DNA of 64,000 bases from Agriotes lineatus (GCA_940337035.1 CALNHX010003320.1:88963-152962); one strand, 5' to 3'. Positions 11,408-23,343 are shown, counted from the first letter of the stretch. The notes: generated from the letters alone by a model not told the origin. Numbers and translations are program-made.

Positions 11408-11893
11408 TTAATAGTGCGGACCGCAGTTCCACGAGCTTTTGCAAACGCCACAGTTCCTCCACAGTTTCTTTCGCAAAGCACACCCCTGACACGCCCACTG
11501 AATCGGTTGGAATACAATCATCTTCCTTCTTACGTCTACAGGAGGCCAATGAGCTTCGTGACTATAGAAGTACTTAGCAATCACTCCTTGATTTGTAATT
11601 AGGGCTGTCCATTCGAACTCCTCTAACTGCATCCCGCCATTGTTGTTACCCCATATTATAATAACTGGGGTAAATTGTGAACTCCAAGCAAACGCTATAC
11701 TCACGTACTTCGAACTTGAATTATTTAATTTGTACGTCCTACTATTCAGAAGTGTCCGCGATCTTATTTTCACATTTCCAAGATTACATATGGCTGGAGT
11801 TGGTCTTGACCTTGAATTGGAGGCCGTGACTTTAAATGTGGTCTTGCCCTTGAAATTGACCTTGACCGGGATCTTGAGCTTGACAGTGATCAT
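11408..11893 (-). CDS. Unrecognised open frame, 161 codons
   Basis: One uninterrupted frame with non-repetitive composition, starting inside a Lys/Val-alternating segment. Notable stretches are KYVSIAFAWSSQFTPVIIIW, then GNNNGGMQLEEFEWTALI, and a Cys-containing tail (WACQGCALRKKLWRNCGVC). The central block looks like a folded domain, with alternating hydrophobics followed by an acidic-Trp segment. I do not recognise the family, and a mobile-element origin is possible given the neighbourhood. The upstream frame at 12080-11832 (minus) encodes the same Lys/Val pattern one frame away, so the true N-terminus may have been shifted by repeat slippage. The start codon is uncertain and no promoter or splice signals were assigned. 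Confidence 0.35.
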   Translation of the reverse strand: MITVKLKIPVKVNFKGKTTFKVTASNSRSRPTPAICNLGNVKIRSRTLLNSRTYKLNNSSSKYVSIAFAWSSQFTPVIIIWGNNNGGMQLEEFEWTALITNQGVIAKYFYSHEAHWPPVDVRRKMIVFQPIQWACQGCALRKKLWRNCGVCKSSWNCGPHY

Positions 11894-12025
11894 GATCGAC
11901 CGTGATCATGACCCTGACCGTCATCATGACCTTGACCTGAACCGTGAGCTTTACCGTGATCTTGATCGTGGCCTTGACCGAGTTCTTGCCCTTAAACGTG
12001 GGCTTGGCCTTCAACTCAAGGCCTA
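11805..12025. repeat. Degenerate hexanucleotide repeat tract
   Basis: Imperfect reiteration of ttgacc/cgtgat-type hexamers (for example ttgaccttgaccgggatctt and gaccgtgatcatgaccctga). Every frame stays largely open. The minus strand gives alternating Lys/Val/Thr, and the plus strand gives Asp/Leu/Arg/His. It overlaps the beginning of the 161-codon minus frame. Confidence 0.7.
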
Positions 12026-12560
12026 GTGGTGAGGGTGGTTCTAGAACGGTCCACAATACTCTACTGATAATAATTAACATAAAAGACTATTTAAGTTCTA
12101 CTTGTCCAAAAAAATTCTACTCCTACTTTAGAATAGTAATCTTCTTGTTAAATTTTCAATTATAGAATAATTACATTCTGTAATAGTGTGTGAGAATATT
12201 CTCACGCTTGTATTAGAATACTCACAAGCAGGAATATCTCACAGCAAATAAAGGAACTTTACGGTTGAAGACAATGAGGAAATAATATCTCATTGATTGA
12301 TAATTAAGGTAATGTCAGTTATAGATTTTATAATATAAGTATAAACACCGAAATTAGTTTACTGTAATTCCTGAAATTATTAAATTTTCAAAATGTTAAC
12401 ATGAAAGAATATAAAAACGTGAGGGCGACCTCTATTATTATAAAACATTACTAGTAGGACGATAAACTAGTTACCTTACTATACATTCCGCTAATTTGAA
12501 ATTATTTTATAAAAGCATCCTGTGATAACGTATATAAATAAATAAATTTGACGTTTTTGT
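12026..12560. other. No gene recognised
   Basis: AT-rich with frequent stops; no repeat partner noticed. Confidence 0.5.
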
Positions 12561-12564
12561 AAGT

Positions 12565-12722
12565 GAACTGTGTACCCCTCCAGAAATGTTAGCAGCAACT
12601 GCAGCTAAAATAGGTAATTTATTACGTCAAAAGTCGAAGAATTCATATGAACACTATTATCACAAATTTATACACTGGAAAACAAATAAATATACAAATT
12701 CATTCTCCAAAAATGTCATTTG
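12565..12722 (+). pseudogene. Fragment of a tyrosine-recombinase-like (Crypton-type) protein, N-terminal SAM-like part
   Basis: One frame reads PPEMLAATAAKIGNLLRQKS, then YEHYYHKFIHWK and SFSKNVI, ending in a stop. The spacing matches the start of the core-binding helical domain in insect tyrosine-recombinase-like proteins, where a conserved LLP.KS...YE..Y..F..W is followed by SFSE.V. The catalytic domain (Arg, His-X-X-Arg, Tyr) is absent downstream. Only about 50 codons remain, so this is a relic. The family assignment rests on pattern memory and is moderate. Confidence 0.45.
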
Positions 12723-13330
12723 ACTCTTACAATTCGTCTTAAAAATTTAAAATGCATAAACATTATGTTTTAGCTTTATTGCAATAAAGTTTTTTTTTCA
12801 TAACAGTATGAAGAGAAGTCAAACATTTCATTTACGCTTGTCCCGTTACATTCTAACGCTTTCTATACAGGAATTGAGGCCTATGTTACACTTACCCCGT
12901 GCCTATAATATATATTACTATGATTACATTTTAGTAGCCTCATATGTAAAATAATAATTATTAGGAATTTATAACATAACCAATAAAAACAGATATTTAT
13001 TGTAAAAATGTCCAGAAGATATAATAACTTAAAGTTCAGATTTGTTATAAAATAGAGTAGGCCTTGTCAATAATTGACAGTATGATGTTTTAGAATAACA
13101 CTATTTTTATGTAAAAACAAATCAGATTCAAAGTAGGCTTGGCAATTTTTGCAACTAAAACAAAACTGTAAACAAAAAAATTGGGGAGGGCAGCTTCATC
13201 AAGAAGTTTGTTGTTTTTCGCTAAGCTCCCCTAATAAATAATATTTTATTAAATTAATTAATTAAATAATTTATTTATACCAATCCCAATCTATATATGT
13301 ACATATAAAGAAAAATTAATAAATTGAATT
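12723..13330. other. No gene recognised
   Basis: AT-rich, with tracts such as taaattaattaattaaataa. It borders the 3' end of the minus-strand LINE. Confidence 0.5.
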
Positions 13331-13334
13331 AGAC

Positions 13335-16165
13335 TTAGAATTAGAGATAAATAAATAAATGACTCTCCGCTTAAGCTATGAAGAAGCTTGCGTGCGGAGT
13401 ACATATACATATATATAATATATAGCATGAGTGTTTCGAGCTTCTGCTTATTATTCTTAAAACTCCCTGTAACAAAGTTTATAAGCTACATCAATAAATT
13501 AAAAGTAATAAACAGAAAGAAAACAGTAAATAACAATACAAAATTATTATCAATAGTGCAACAAAGAAAGAAGAACCAATGCACACAGATTTCTGGAAGA
13601 TATAATTAGAAATTATTAAAAAATCAATACCAAAAAAAAATTAATTAAAGAAGTTGTGTAGTTCTCTCCTAGAGTATTGCGAAATCCAACACTTTACGCT
13701 AGACATATAAGGACGATATGATTTCATTTGAAGTGCATTTTTAAGATATCTGGAATTATATTATAGAGATTAACTGCAAAATGTAAGAAGCTTCTTGTAC
13801 CAATGTTCTTTTTACAAGTAGGATTATTTAAAATTTTGTTTTGTTTATTTCTTGTTAAATAACTATGATGTTGTATATGTTCGTGTAATATAGATGTGTT
13901 TTTATGGATCTTACTTAGAATAGATTTGCAATAAAGTTGTCTTATATCTAATAATTTAGTTTCCGTAAATAATTGATCAGTACTGTATCTGCTACATTTT
14001 TAAACATTATTTTAATAATCAACTTTTGAAGAGTCTCAAGACATCTAACCGTGGTTTTGGCTACTCCTCCCCAACCAATAATGCCATAATTCAAATGAGA
14101 TTCAACTAATGAAAGGTATACGTGTTTTAGATTATGTATGGGAAGAAATTGTCTTAGATGTCTAAACACATAACAAATGCTTCTGAGTTTCGTCACTAGA
14201 TGATTCACATGCATATCCCATTTCAAATGACTATCTAAAATAATACCTAAATATTTTGCGCTCTGTACTTTTTCAACACGGGTAAGACATTTACAATTGT
14301 TTTGGTTACATTCTGTTTTGTGTAACACAATATAACTATAGTCAGGTAAATTATTTTGATATGAGGTAAAAGGCACAAATTTTGTTTTAGTAATGTTAAT
14401 CGTAAGTAAATTTCTGTCAAGCCACGTTTTTATGTTACTTAAATCTTCACTGACTATATCATTTAACGTTAACCAGTCATTTCCCGTATATACTGCCACT
14501 GTATCATCCGCATATGACAATAGCGTTCCTTTTAACTTTAGTGATAATAGTTCATTAATATACAGAATGAAAAATAGCGGACCAAGTATAGTACCTTGAG
14601 GTACTCCATGCTTGATTTCCAAAGGATCACTTAAACTGTTTGCTACCTTAACATATTGTATCCTATTCGTAAGATAACTTGTTATTAATTTGTGCGCCAC
14701 ACCTCGTATACCAAAATCATACAACTTTTCTAATAAAATATTATGGTTGACGGTATCGAATGCTTTTGCCAGATCGAGAAAGACTGCTATAGTGGGCACG
14801 CTATTGTCAATGTTTTTATATAGAACCTCTGTAAGTTTTGCTATTGCATCCTGTGCGCTTAATTTACTTCTGAAACCGAATTGGTGTGGACTAATAAGAT
14901 TGTGTATGTTAATAAAGTCCAGCAACCTTTTGTTAAGACATTTTTCAAAAACCTTTGCAAGATTTGATATTAGAGAAATAGGCCGGTAGTTAGTGAGTAG
15001 CTTTGTGTCACCAGATTTATGAATTGGTCTCACTATAGCAGTCTTAAACGATTCTGGACAAATCCCAGATTGAAATATTCTATTTATGAGATCTGAAAAA
15101 GGACTTGCAATAAACTCAGCTATTTCGTGTAAAGTTTCAGCAGTTATCGCATCATGCCCAGGAGCTTTTCTTCGTTTTAATGATTTTATGTGTAACGTAA
15201 TTTCTTGTGCATTCGTTGGAGCTAAGAATATGCTTTTTGCATTTATGGTCTTTTGAATTGTGTGCGATAAGTTACCATTATGCTGAATTTTTTTAATCAT
15301 TTTATCTGCGACTGAGGTAAAGAAAGTATTAAATTCATTTGCAATTGTTTGAGGATCATTAATAACAGAGTGCTGAACCTTAATATTTGATATTACTTGA
15401 GATTGTTTATCTCTGTCAAGTGAATTGTTTACTATATTCCATGTATGTCTAGCATCATTCGGATTTAAATTAATTTTTTCATTGTAGTACCTATATTTTA
15501 CCTTAGTAATTAGATTATTTATTCGATTTCTATACAATTTATACTCTACTAATGCTTCATGATCATTAAAACGTTTGTATTTTTGAAAGAGTTTATCGCG
15601 CACTTTCATAGATTTTACGAGTCCATTAGTTATCCATGGTTTTCTGTGTGTATTCCTTACAACTTTCTCGACATTTATTGTGCTTTTCCTTATATGATCA
15701 CATAATATGTCTACAAATTTATTGGTTATTATATTTAGGTCATCATCTGGCACAAACAGATCACACCAGCCTTCATTTAATAAATTATCTTTTAATCTTT
15801 CGAAATTAATAGACGTTGTGACTATTTTTTTCAGTTTCATTTGTTCACGGATTTTAAAAAAATTATTGAGGTTCAAAATTACAGAAAAATGATCTGTTAT
15901 TGTTGTTTCTAATATTATCGGAAGTATATTTTGTTTTTCTAAATTACTTTTAATAAAAATGTGGTCTATGCAAGTTTTTGACTCATTGTGAAATCTGGTA
16001 TATCCGTTTATGCAAGACAAAAAACCATACTGGTATAAATTGTTTAAGTATGTAGTAGTATCTAAAGTGTGTTGCAGAATATTATGTACGAATAAATACC
16101 CAAGTTTACCAAGTAGTTGTGTTTTTATTGAGAGACTGTACCCAAGGTGATTTGTGGAAGTTTTC
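13335..16165 (-). mobile_element. 5'-truncated LINE, relatively young
   Basis: The element reads on the minus strand. It starts inside the endonuclease near 16165 and ends near 13335 with a short tail of ATTT repeats (plus-strand gataaataaataaatga at 13345-13361). The 3' untranslated part occupies about 13340-13640. Its ORF2 remains open for about 690 codons, far better preserved than the other LINEs in the first 20 kb, which points to a comparatively recent insertion. Confidence 0.8.
13639..16165 (-). pseudogene. LINE ORF2: end of endonuclease, reverse transcriptase, C-terminal region
   Basis: The continuous frame runs from about 16165 to 13948. The endonuclease tail has LYQYGFLSCINGYTRF, then CIDHIFIKS and ITDHFSV (the SDH-equivalent TDH). 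A linker includes RKPWITNGL. Reverse transcriptase follows: FKTAIVRPIHKSGDTK, NYRPISLIS, VFLDLAKAFDTVNH, GVPQGTILGPLFF and the catalytic SYADDTVAV near 14500-14520. The thumb and C-terminus include YLGIILDSHLKWDMH. A frameshift near 13970 moves the C-terminus to another frame (LFTETKLLDIRQLYCKS, later LYNIIPD). A second shift near 13725 leads to the probable natural stop at about 13640. The reverse transcriptase core looks intact and the C-terminus is broken. Clade: jockey/CR1-like group, not resolved. Confidence 0.85.
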
Positions 16166-16204
16166 CCTGAGATTGAGCTTCCGTAACAACTAGAGAACTA
16201 GACA

Positions 16205-17040
16205 TCAATTGTTCAAGTGCAAGTCAGGGGATTTTGAAGTGATTTTACAGAGGTTCAGCCAATTTTGTAAGTGCCTGTCTAGATGCATAAGTGAGCAGTG
16301 TACGTGTGGTGTACCGCAGCCATATAGTGGAACCGTTGGGCCTCCGGCTTTAGCGAAAACCATCCAAAAGCGATCCAAGTTGCAGCCAACATCCAAATGG
16401 ATAACGATAGCCAATTCGTGCCTTACTAACAGTGGGCCGGTAACGATATTCTGTCTTGAGCATCATGTGATCTTCAGCGAGGTTGCAGGTACACTGAGAT
16501 CATCTTAGAAGCCATCTAAAGGTCATATTTTTCCAGCTAAGAAGTGCCTATTTGGTTATTTTGTTCAAGTGCCGTCGGTTTGCATTTAACTTCCGGTAAT
16601 GACATCAATAGAAGTGCTTTATTTCGTGACGTCGTATATACTTACTTAAAATTTTTCTCGCATAGCAAAAGCGTTTACTGCGTGGACATAAACAGTTTAA
16701 ATAGAACACTGAGCTTGTTTACGTTATTTTCGACACCAGGAAACCATCTTGAAATTAATGTCGGTCCCATCAAATAGAAATATCACGTTAGGAAATATCC
16801 GTGAGTAGTGAGCGCACAGAGTGCGTAGAAATAAATGGGTTTATAAGAACTTTAAATAATTTATATTAGCAAGTTAGTAATAGTATTTTGGACGTAGCAA
16901 CCTAACCCTGCAGATAGAGTAATTTTATTAATTATATAAAAATTAGAAAACAATTATTAGCCCGGCACATTATAACAGTAGAGAAAATTGGAGCCATAAT
17001 TAATTATAAAAAACCCCTCAAAAGCAGTAGGTAATATTAT
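16205..17040. other. No gene recognised; may include the 5' region of the LTR element that follows
   Basis: No domain is visible. From about 16980 the text agaaaattggagccata, then accaacgtgaggcgagcag, resembles the primer-binding-site neighbourhood of gypsy-type LTR elements. No paired LTRs were found in the window, so this remains a suggestion. Confidence 0.3.
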
Positions 17041-17165
17041 AAGAAATTGTCAGACCAACGTGAGGCGAGCAGAAAATAAGGCTCATCATTAAAAAGTAAA
17101 GCTTTATTTCGCATTAAAAATAACATTTACAATAATTAACCAACCCGACACAATACTAAGCAAAA

Positions 17166-18595
17166 ATGGCAAATAAGAGGACAAGAAAAACCAGGAATCA
17201 GGAAGAAGAATTGAAAGAGGTGCAAATACAAGAATCGGCACAAGAAGCGCCGCAACATGAAGAACGGGGAGACCAAGAAGGTAGCCAAAGGAAAAGGGCA
17301 AAGAAAGACATTAATATGGAACAATTAATGCGCATAATCGCACAAATCAACTTAAACATGCAGGAAGCAAATATAAGCGTGCAAGAAACAATAGAGAGCA
17401 CTGCAGAGGAAAACAGAAAGCGATACAGCGCAGTGCGGAAGAAAATAAAGAAGCGATGCTAGAAAACATGCAAAGGGCAATACAATGCAGCGCAGAAGAA
17501 AGCAGAGTATTTGCTGCACAAAATATGAGCCAGCAGGCGGAAGCATTGACAAGAATGGAAGAAAAATTGCCAGAATCAATGAGCAATCAAACAGAGAATT
17601 TGGCAAAAATACAGGCAGAAAGCAAACAGGAGCTGCGTTTGGAGATAAATAAGATATATGAAAAAAATTTACACCTACAAAGCCGACTTTAAAAATGAAA
17701 TAAGGGCAGAGTTGTAAAGCCAACTGAATAGAATGGAGAGCAGTTTTGAGCAAACGGTAACAGCTAAGGCTAAAGCTACGAAAGTAGAGGTCACAGAATA
17801 GATCAGGTAAGTAGCAAACCAAATGGTTGATAAAAACGAGGTGGTAAACAGGAGAGGGTTGCAAGCCGACATGCTACCGATATTTGAGGGAAGAATAAAT
17901 GATCTTCCAATGGGCTATTTGAGAAGACACAACTACAATTACAATAGTAATAACTACAGGAACGGGGGCAACAACAATAATTATAATAATCAGAACCGAA
18001 ACAAAAATTATGATCGAAGAAGGTACAGCGAGCTAATTCAAGAAAGAAGCCAGGCTAAGAATGAACAAACACAGCAAGATGGGCACAGGAATCAGTGCAT
18101 CAACACGATGTAAAAGAAACAGGAAAGCAAGCCAAACACAAGAGAGAACCTGAACAAGATTGAAATAGTGGACGTGCATGAAGAGTGGTTCAAGGAGCAA
18201 AAAAAACTCCATTTATGTAAATCACCAGAACTATGATAATCACACCAAACGAGGACATACCAGAGCATTTTTCTTAGAGGATGAAGAAGACGAAGGGAAA
18301 ATTTATAAGTTACTATTTTTAGTTAAATTTTAGAAACCAGGAATATTTCGCTTTAGTTGATAGTGGAGCCATGGCATCGTTAATTAAGGAAGAAATCGTA
18401 ATGCAACATGCACAGTTTTTACAAGACAAAATCGTCAAAACAAATGAAATTAATTTATTGTCTGCTACGAAAGGGAAGATTTCAACAACGAATAGAATGT
18501 TGAACATTAAAGTAATTGTAGGAAAACAGGAATATTACATTAAATTTAGTTAATGCCATAAGTGTAGATTTTGTAATGGGAACAGAGTGATCACA
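17166..18595 (+). pseudogene. LTR-retrotransposon gag and protease remnant (gypsy-like)
   Basis: The first frame (17166-17462) is charged, with long Glu/Gln/Lys stretches and a coiled-coil look. It continues after a frameshift at 17456-17692 (EALTRMEEKLPESMSNQTEN), and a later piece at 17823-18113 is very Asn-rich (NNNNYNNQNRNKNY). At 18335-18580 follows a retropepsin-like segment with FALVDSGAMASLI (DSG in place of the commoner DTG) and, one frame away, AISVDFVMGTE, equivalent to the second conserved block of the protease. Several frameshifts and the absence of reverse transcriptase show this is a relic. No zinc knuckle was found. Confidence 0.6.
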
Positions 18596-18739
18596 TTGGG
18601 GATTATCTTGACTATTGCATACATCTGTCGAACTATGTCATTTGAGCAATGATCGCACTCGCTTTTTGAACTTTCAACCAATCAAAAATGGCTTGCGTCG
18701 ATAACTATTCTTATATAACTTATCGGTAATACTCCACCT

Positions 18740-18900
18740 TACTCATTAAAATGATGATTCGTTAGTTTTTTAATCGATTCAAGCAATAGTCACGCAAAAT
18801 ATATTGCGTGCATAGTTCCTTGCTTCGATAATGCTGACCACATTACAGACAGCGGTCATGCAATCTGATCAGCATTATCTTCAAGTCACTATGCACTTAA
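18740..18900. repeat. Short hairpin-forming sequence
   Basis: gtgcatagttccttgcttcg ending ataatgctga at 18809-18839 pairs with tgatcagcattatcttcaag, then tcactatgcac, at 18867-18897. The stem is about 30 bases with a loop of about 28. Just upstream cacgcaaaatatattgcgtg (18791-18810) is itself palindromic. It could be a tiny MITE; expression as a small RNA is untested. Confidence 0.5.
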
Positions 18901-18904
18901 TACA

Positions 18905-19620
18905 TTACTGTTGATAAGAACAACGTATTACCTAACACACAGTCTGGTTTTCGTCCGAGACACAGCTGCTCCACGTCGTTGCTGGGCATCACTGATGATA
19001 TTCTAAATCATACTGATCAGCATGAATTAACATTGCTTGTGTGCCTAAACTACAGTAAGGCGTTTGACACGGTTAACCACACGACGCTTTTGTCAATCTT
19101 AAAATGCATAGGCTTTTAGTCAGTGCCAATAAGACTCTTTCAAAGCTACCTTGGTAATAGAAGTCAAATTGTTAAAATTACCGATGATACAGGATTGCCG
19201 GTAGAAGCAAGAGTACCTCAGGGTTCCATATTAGGACCATTGTTGTATACTATTAACACGTTAAATTTGACTAAAGTTCTGAAGTTTTGTAGGTCATCAA
19301 CACGCCGATGACACCCAAATGTATAGACTTATCTTATCTAGTGAAGTACAGCTTGCCTGCGAACGTCTTAATGAAGACCTTGTGAATATTGTCAATCAGT
19401 CTTATAAACACACTAATTATTAATGCCGAGTTGAATAATAGTTTTTTCATTATTTTTCTTTTTATATGTACCTACTTGATTAACCTTCACATCTCATTAT
19501 ATTAACACACTTTTAAAATGTGTTGAATCCAACTGCAAGAAGATTCTTGTGAAATAAATTTAATAACAACTAGGTTAAGTGGAAGAGCAGCATTTGTTAA
19601 TACGGCACACTAGGCAAAAT
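18905..19620 (+). pseudogene. LINE reverse-transcriptase fragment with 3' untranslated part
   Basis: Frames give SGFRPRHSCSTSLLG, then LVCLNYSKAFDTVNH, QSYLGNRSQIV, RVPQGSILGPLLY and, after a frameshift, HADDTQMY. In the domain-A block the first catalytic Asp (usually DFSKAFD) reads Asn, and the YADD Tyr reads His, so the enzyme is dead as well as fragmented. The thumb is missing. Near 19575 the segment aggttaagtggaagagcagc matches the 3' untranslated motif at 30990 and, inverted, at 49720-49745. It therefore belongs to the same LINE family as those copies. Confidence 0.75.
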
Positions 19621-20176
19621 TTTTTTATTTAAGTTTATAAATTCCGCGGTTTTAAGCTTAGCAAAACGTAAACTGCTGTGATACACGATTTGAAGCATTG
19701 CAACCACTGTGCGTCCTACGGCCACGCTCCACAGATTACATGCACTTGAATGACCAATCAGCGTTACGTCACTCAGCGGGCCTGACACAGAGAGCTGCAA
19801 ATAGCCCACGCCGACCTTCATAGAGCTGGGCAGAGATTTGACTCGTGGAATCCCGTTCACTTGTGGGATCCGGTTCAGTGATTCGGCTCCAAAGATTCAT
19901 TTCATTTGTTCTACTGCTACATTGCGTACGCGTCAAAATGGGACCGAATGAATGAATCGTTTGAACGAATTTCACTGCAGACTTCACAGCACATTGACAG
20001 TCGCACACTCACCGACGAAAAGTATCGGGTGTTAATTGATAAGCAAGCGGCAAAGGCAAAGGCCGCCCCAGAGAGCAGTTATATTAGTTTTTATCGGCAT
20101 AATTACTATATCGAGTGAATAAATAAATTTAAAGTTTACTTTGCCTTGGCTCAATATAATAAACATAATAGTACGA

Positions 20177-23100
20177 GCGGCGGTGACACTTAAAGTCTAG
20201 TGTGATAAAACTTTTCAATGTCATATATATAATTCGTTAGGTCATTGATGGGGAAACACAAAATGGCAGTGCTGCCACGTGTGGACCGAACGGCACTATA
20301 AAAAATTATTAAAAAAAATTTTTTTTCAATAAATAGTATCATAAAATTTCAGGATTCTGATTGTTTCTCAGATCCTATTTTCTTTTATCATCGAACTTCA
20401 TACAAATTCAAACGTTATCTGAAAGATCATCGATTTCTGTGTAAGAAAAACCACTGCTTCCTTTTCCAGAAAGTGAAGAAAATTGGGGCAGCGGCATTTG
20501 AAAGTCGCGATTATCGCAACCGAATTTCTCGTGATCATTCGGTTTTATCGGCATTAATCCGTTTTTTTTCGATTTGTACTAATGAAATACGCGTGACATT
20601 GTAAATTGCAATAAATTTTCTATTGCGTTGATGGTTTAAACCAGTGGTTCCCAAACTTATTTGGCCCACCGCCCCCTTTTCAGAAAAAAATTACTCAGCG
20701 CCCCCTGGAAATCTACATTCTTTAAGCGAAGAAACAGAAAGATATTGTAGTGGTATATTATCTATAAGAGTAGTTCTAGGTAGGAAATTATTTAAAAAAA
20801 AATAAATTAATTAGCAATTAAAAAGTACAAGGGGGATTTATACTTTAAAAGTACAACATAACTATTTGAGAATTGTTTAATGAATGATAGCTTAGATACA
20901 GTTACTGTTAAATTGTGAATAGTTTATTAAAAAGGTTTGAGCATATAAGTTGATTTAGTTGGGATAGTTGTTTAGTAACATCAGAGCTTAGATTTTAATT
21001 TGTATTAACTGACAACAGGAATAACTAAAGTGAAAGCCAAACTCAAATAATTATCTGAAAAAGTATATTATGATATGTTATAATAAAATATATCATACAG
21101 AAAGTTGGTATAAATTATTATTATTGCTAGAGAACATGATATTTTTAGAATAACCAATTTTTTTTCTGTATTTGTAACCTGTATTTTGAGTAAAAACAAA
21201 TTTGAATAATAAACACCCTTTAATATAATGGTATTTACCTTCTGGATGGTGTATTAAAGGATGTGATAAAGTAAAATTAAAGAAACGGAGAATAAACGAA
21301 ATTTAATAAACAGACTGAATAAATAAAATAACAAATGGTATGAAGAAGAATAAAAACATTTAATAATGGTAAACAGTCACTATGTTGCACAACAGATGAA
21401 ATATGAACGAACGGTTTTTCTAAATCTTCTTATCTTCTCTTCCTTCTTTAAGCTTTAACCGCCCCCTTATTTTTATTCACCGCCCCCCAAATGCACCCGA
21501 AGCTACTATCGCCCCCCTGGATCGTTCCAGCGCGTCCTAAGAGGCGGTATCGCCCACTTTGGGAATCACTGGTTTAAACAAATGAAATTTTATTTTTTAT
21601 GTGATATTTTTCGAGTTCTCCTTACTTCTCTTGTTTTTTTTCATATTTTCAAAGCCTTCGATTCCAATTGAGAATGAATTAGTTCTATCTAAATTAGATT
21701 CTATCAATTATTCCAAGTTCATTGATTTTTTGGCCGCTTTTTTAGGTCTTTTCGCGTTTTTCACAGCACTTACGAATCCGTTTCGCAGTTTTATTGAAAC
21801 ATGACATTTATTTATGAGGACAGGGATTGTTTGAACAAATTAGAAGTATTTAACTTGGAACATAAAGATTTTTGAGCTATTTTTAAGCAGAAATTGAATC
21901 TGCGGCGTTGATTTATTTCACCAACTGTAAGAGAATGGAAGCGTGTTTAAATAAGTAATAGTCTTGTTTTGTGAAAACAAATTTAATTTCTTTCTAGATT
22001 TATGCATAAAATGTTGGTTTATAAAAATCACAAAGATTATGAAAAGTTCGCAATGAATTATTATTGAACCCATTTGCCCATTTAATAAATTTGGTATTAT
22101 ATTAAAAGTTAAAATTACAGGAGTAGCTAACAATTAAAGCATCGAAGCAACTTATCACTAGTTTTCGTGGTCAGAACCAAAACTTTCTGCGTCAAATTCT
22201 TTGTCATCTTCGTCGTTGTTATCTGTTTCCAAATATAGTATATCGTCAACGAAACACAGCATTTTTTTGAAGAAGTAAAATACGTTGAGATTACAAAAAA
22301 GGACAGCGATGCGACCGTTGCTGACTGCTTCTCAAACGAAAGTGAGCATAAAGCATACCAACTACCGACGTATGGGCTTTGTAGGTCCTTTTGCTACCCT
22401 CTAGCCAATCAGAATGTGCCACTTGTGAATAGCACAGCCGGGGTTCTACAAAGTAAGTTGGTAAAATAAATCAACGCCGCAGACACAATTTCTGCTTAAT
22501 TTGTTCAAACAATCCCTGTCGTGACAAATAAATGGCATGAATAAAAAAAATGCGAAACGGATTCGTACTTGCTGTGAAAAATACGAAAAGACCTAAAAAA
22601 GCGGCCCAAAAATCAATGACTTTGGAATAATTGATAGAATCAAATTTGTTTAAACAATGATCGCAAGTATTGTTTCAACGAATAGAATTATTTTATTCTC
22701 AATTGGAATTCAAAGCATGGAAACTATGAAAAAAAAAACAAGAAAAATGTGGAAAAATCGAAAAATATTACATAAAAAATAGAATTTCATTTGTTTAAAA
22801 ATCAACAACATTGAAAATTTATTGGAAATTATGATGTCAGCGTATTTCATTAGTACAAATTAAAAAAACCGGATTAATGCTGATAAAACTGAATGGACAC
22901 GCGAAATTCGGTTGCGATAATCGCGACTTTCAAATGCTGCTGCCGCCATTTTCTTCACTTTCTGGAGAAGGCAGCAGCGGTTTTTCTTACACAGAAATTG
23001 ATGATCTTTCAGATAAAGTTTGAATTTGTATGAAGTTCGATGATACTAGAAAATAGGATCCGAGGGATCACTTATCTCCCTGCTGCTGCTGATAAGAGTT

Positions 23101-23343
23101 CTCTCGGAGAGTGGCAGCACTGGTTTTTCTTAAAGCCCTACCCCTTCCCTGTCTCGAGGAACAATCAGAATCCTGAAGTTTTATGATACTAGATATTGAA
23201 AAAAAAAATTTTATAATTTTGTATAGTGCCGTTCGGTCCACACGTGGCAGCACTGCCATTTTGTGTTTCCCCATCAATGACCTAACGAATTATATATGAC
23301 ATTGAAAAGTTTTATCACACTAGACTATTAGTGTCACCGCCGC
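20177..23343. mobile_element. Large palindromic (fold-back) element
   Basis: Two long arms are inverse copies. The left arm is about 20177-21929, minus the insert at 20642-21571. The right arm is about 22458-23343. Landmarks are gcggcggtgacact at 20177 against agtgtcaccgccgc at 23330-23343, tggcagtgctgccacgtgtg at 20264 against cacacgtggcagcactgcca at 23239-23258, and gttgatttatttcaccaact at 21908 against agttggtaaaataaatcaac near 22457-22476. The spacer 21930-22457 is AT-rich without a recognisable gene. Arms of over 800 bases with a short unique centre suggest a fold-back DNA transposon. No target duplication was identified. Confidence 0.75.
20642..21571. mobile_element. Non-autonomous hAT element, 930 bp
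   Basis: It starts cagtggttcccaaacttatt and ends ccactttgggaatcactg, giving terminal inverted repeats of the classic hAT form CAGTGGTTCCCAAA. Subterminal cgccccc-rich patches lie at 20668-20705 and 21460-21520. It is flanked by a perfect 8-bp target duplication, gtttaaac (20634-20641 and 21572-21579). The interior has no transposase. It sits inside the left arm of the palindromic element, so it is the youngest of the three nested insertions. Confidence 0.92.

Noticed and set aside
17352..17864. 170-codon minus-strand frame, hydrophobic and Cys-rich
   Set aside because: It is the antisense of the Glu/Lys-rich gag-like region; A/G-rich coding strands give hydrophobic shadows.
23068..23277. Open frame in the right arm of the palindrome
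   Set aside because: The matching left arm does not keep the frame, so it is chance.
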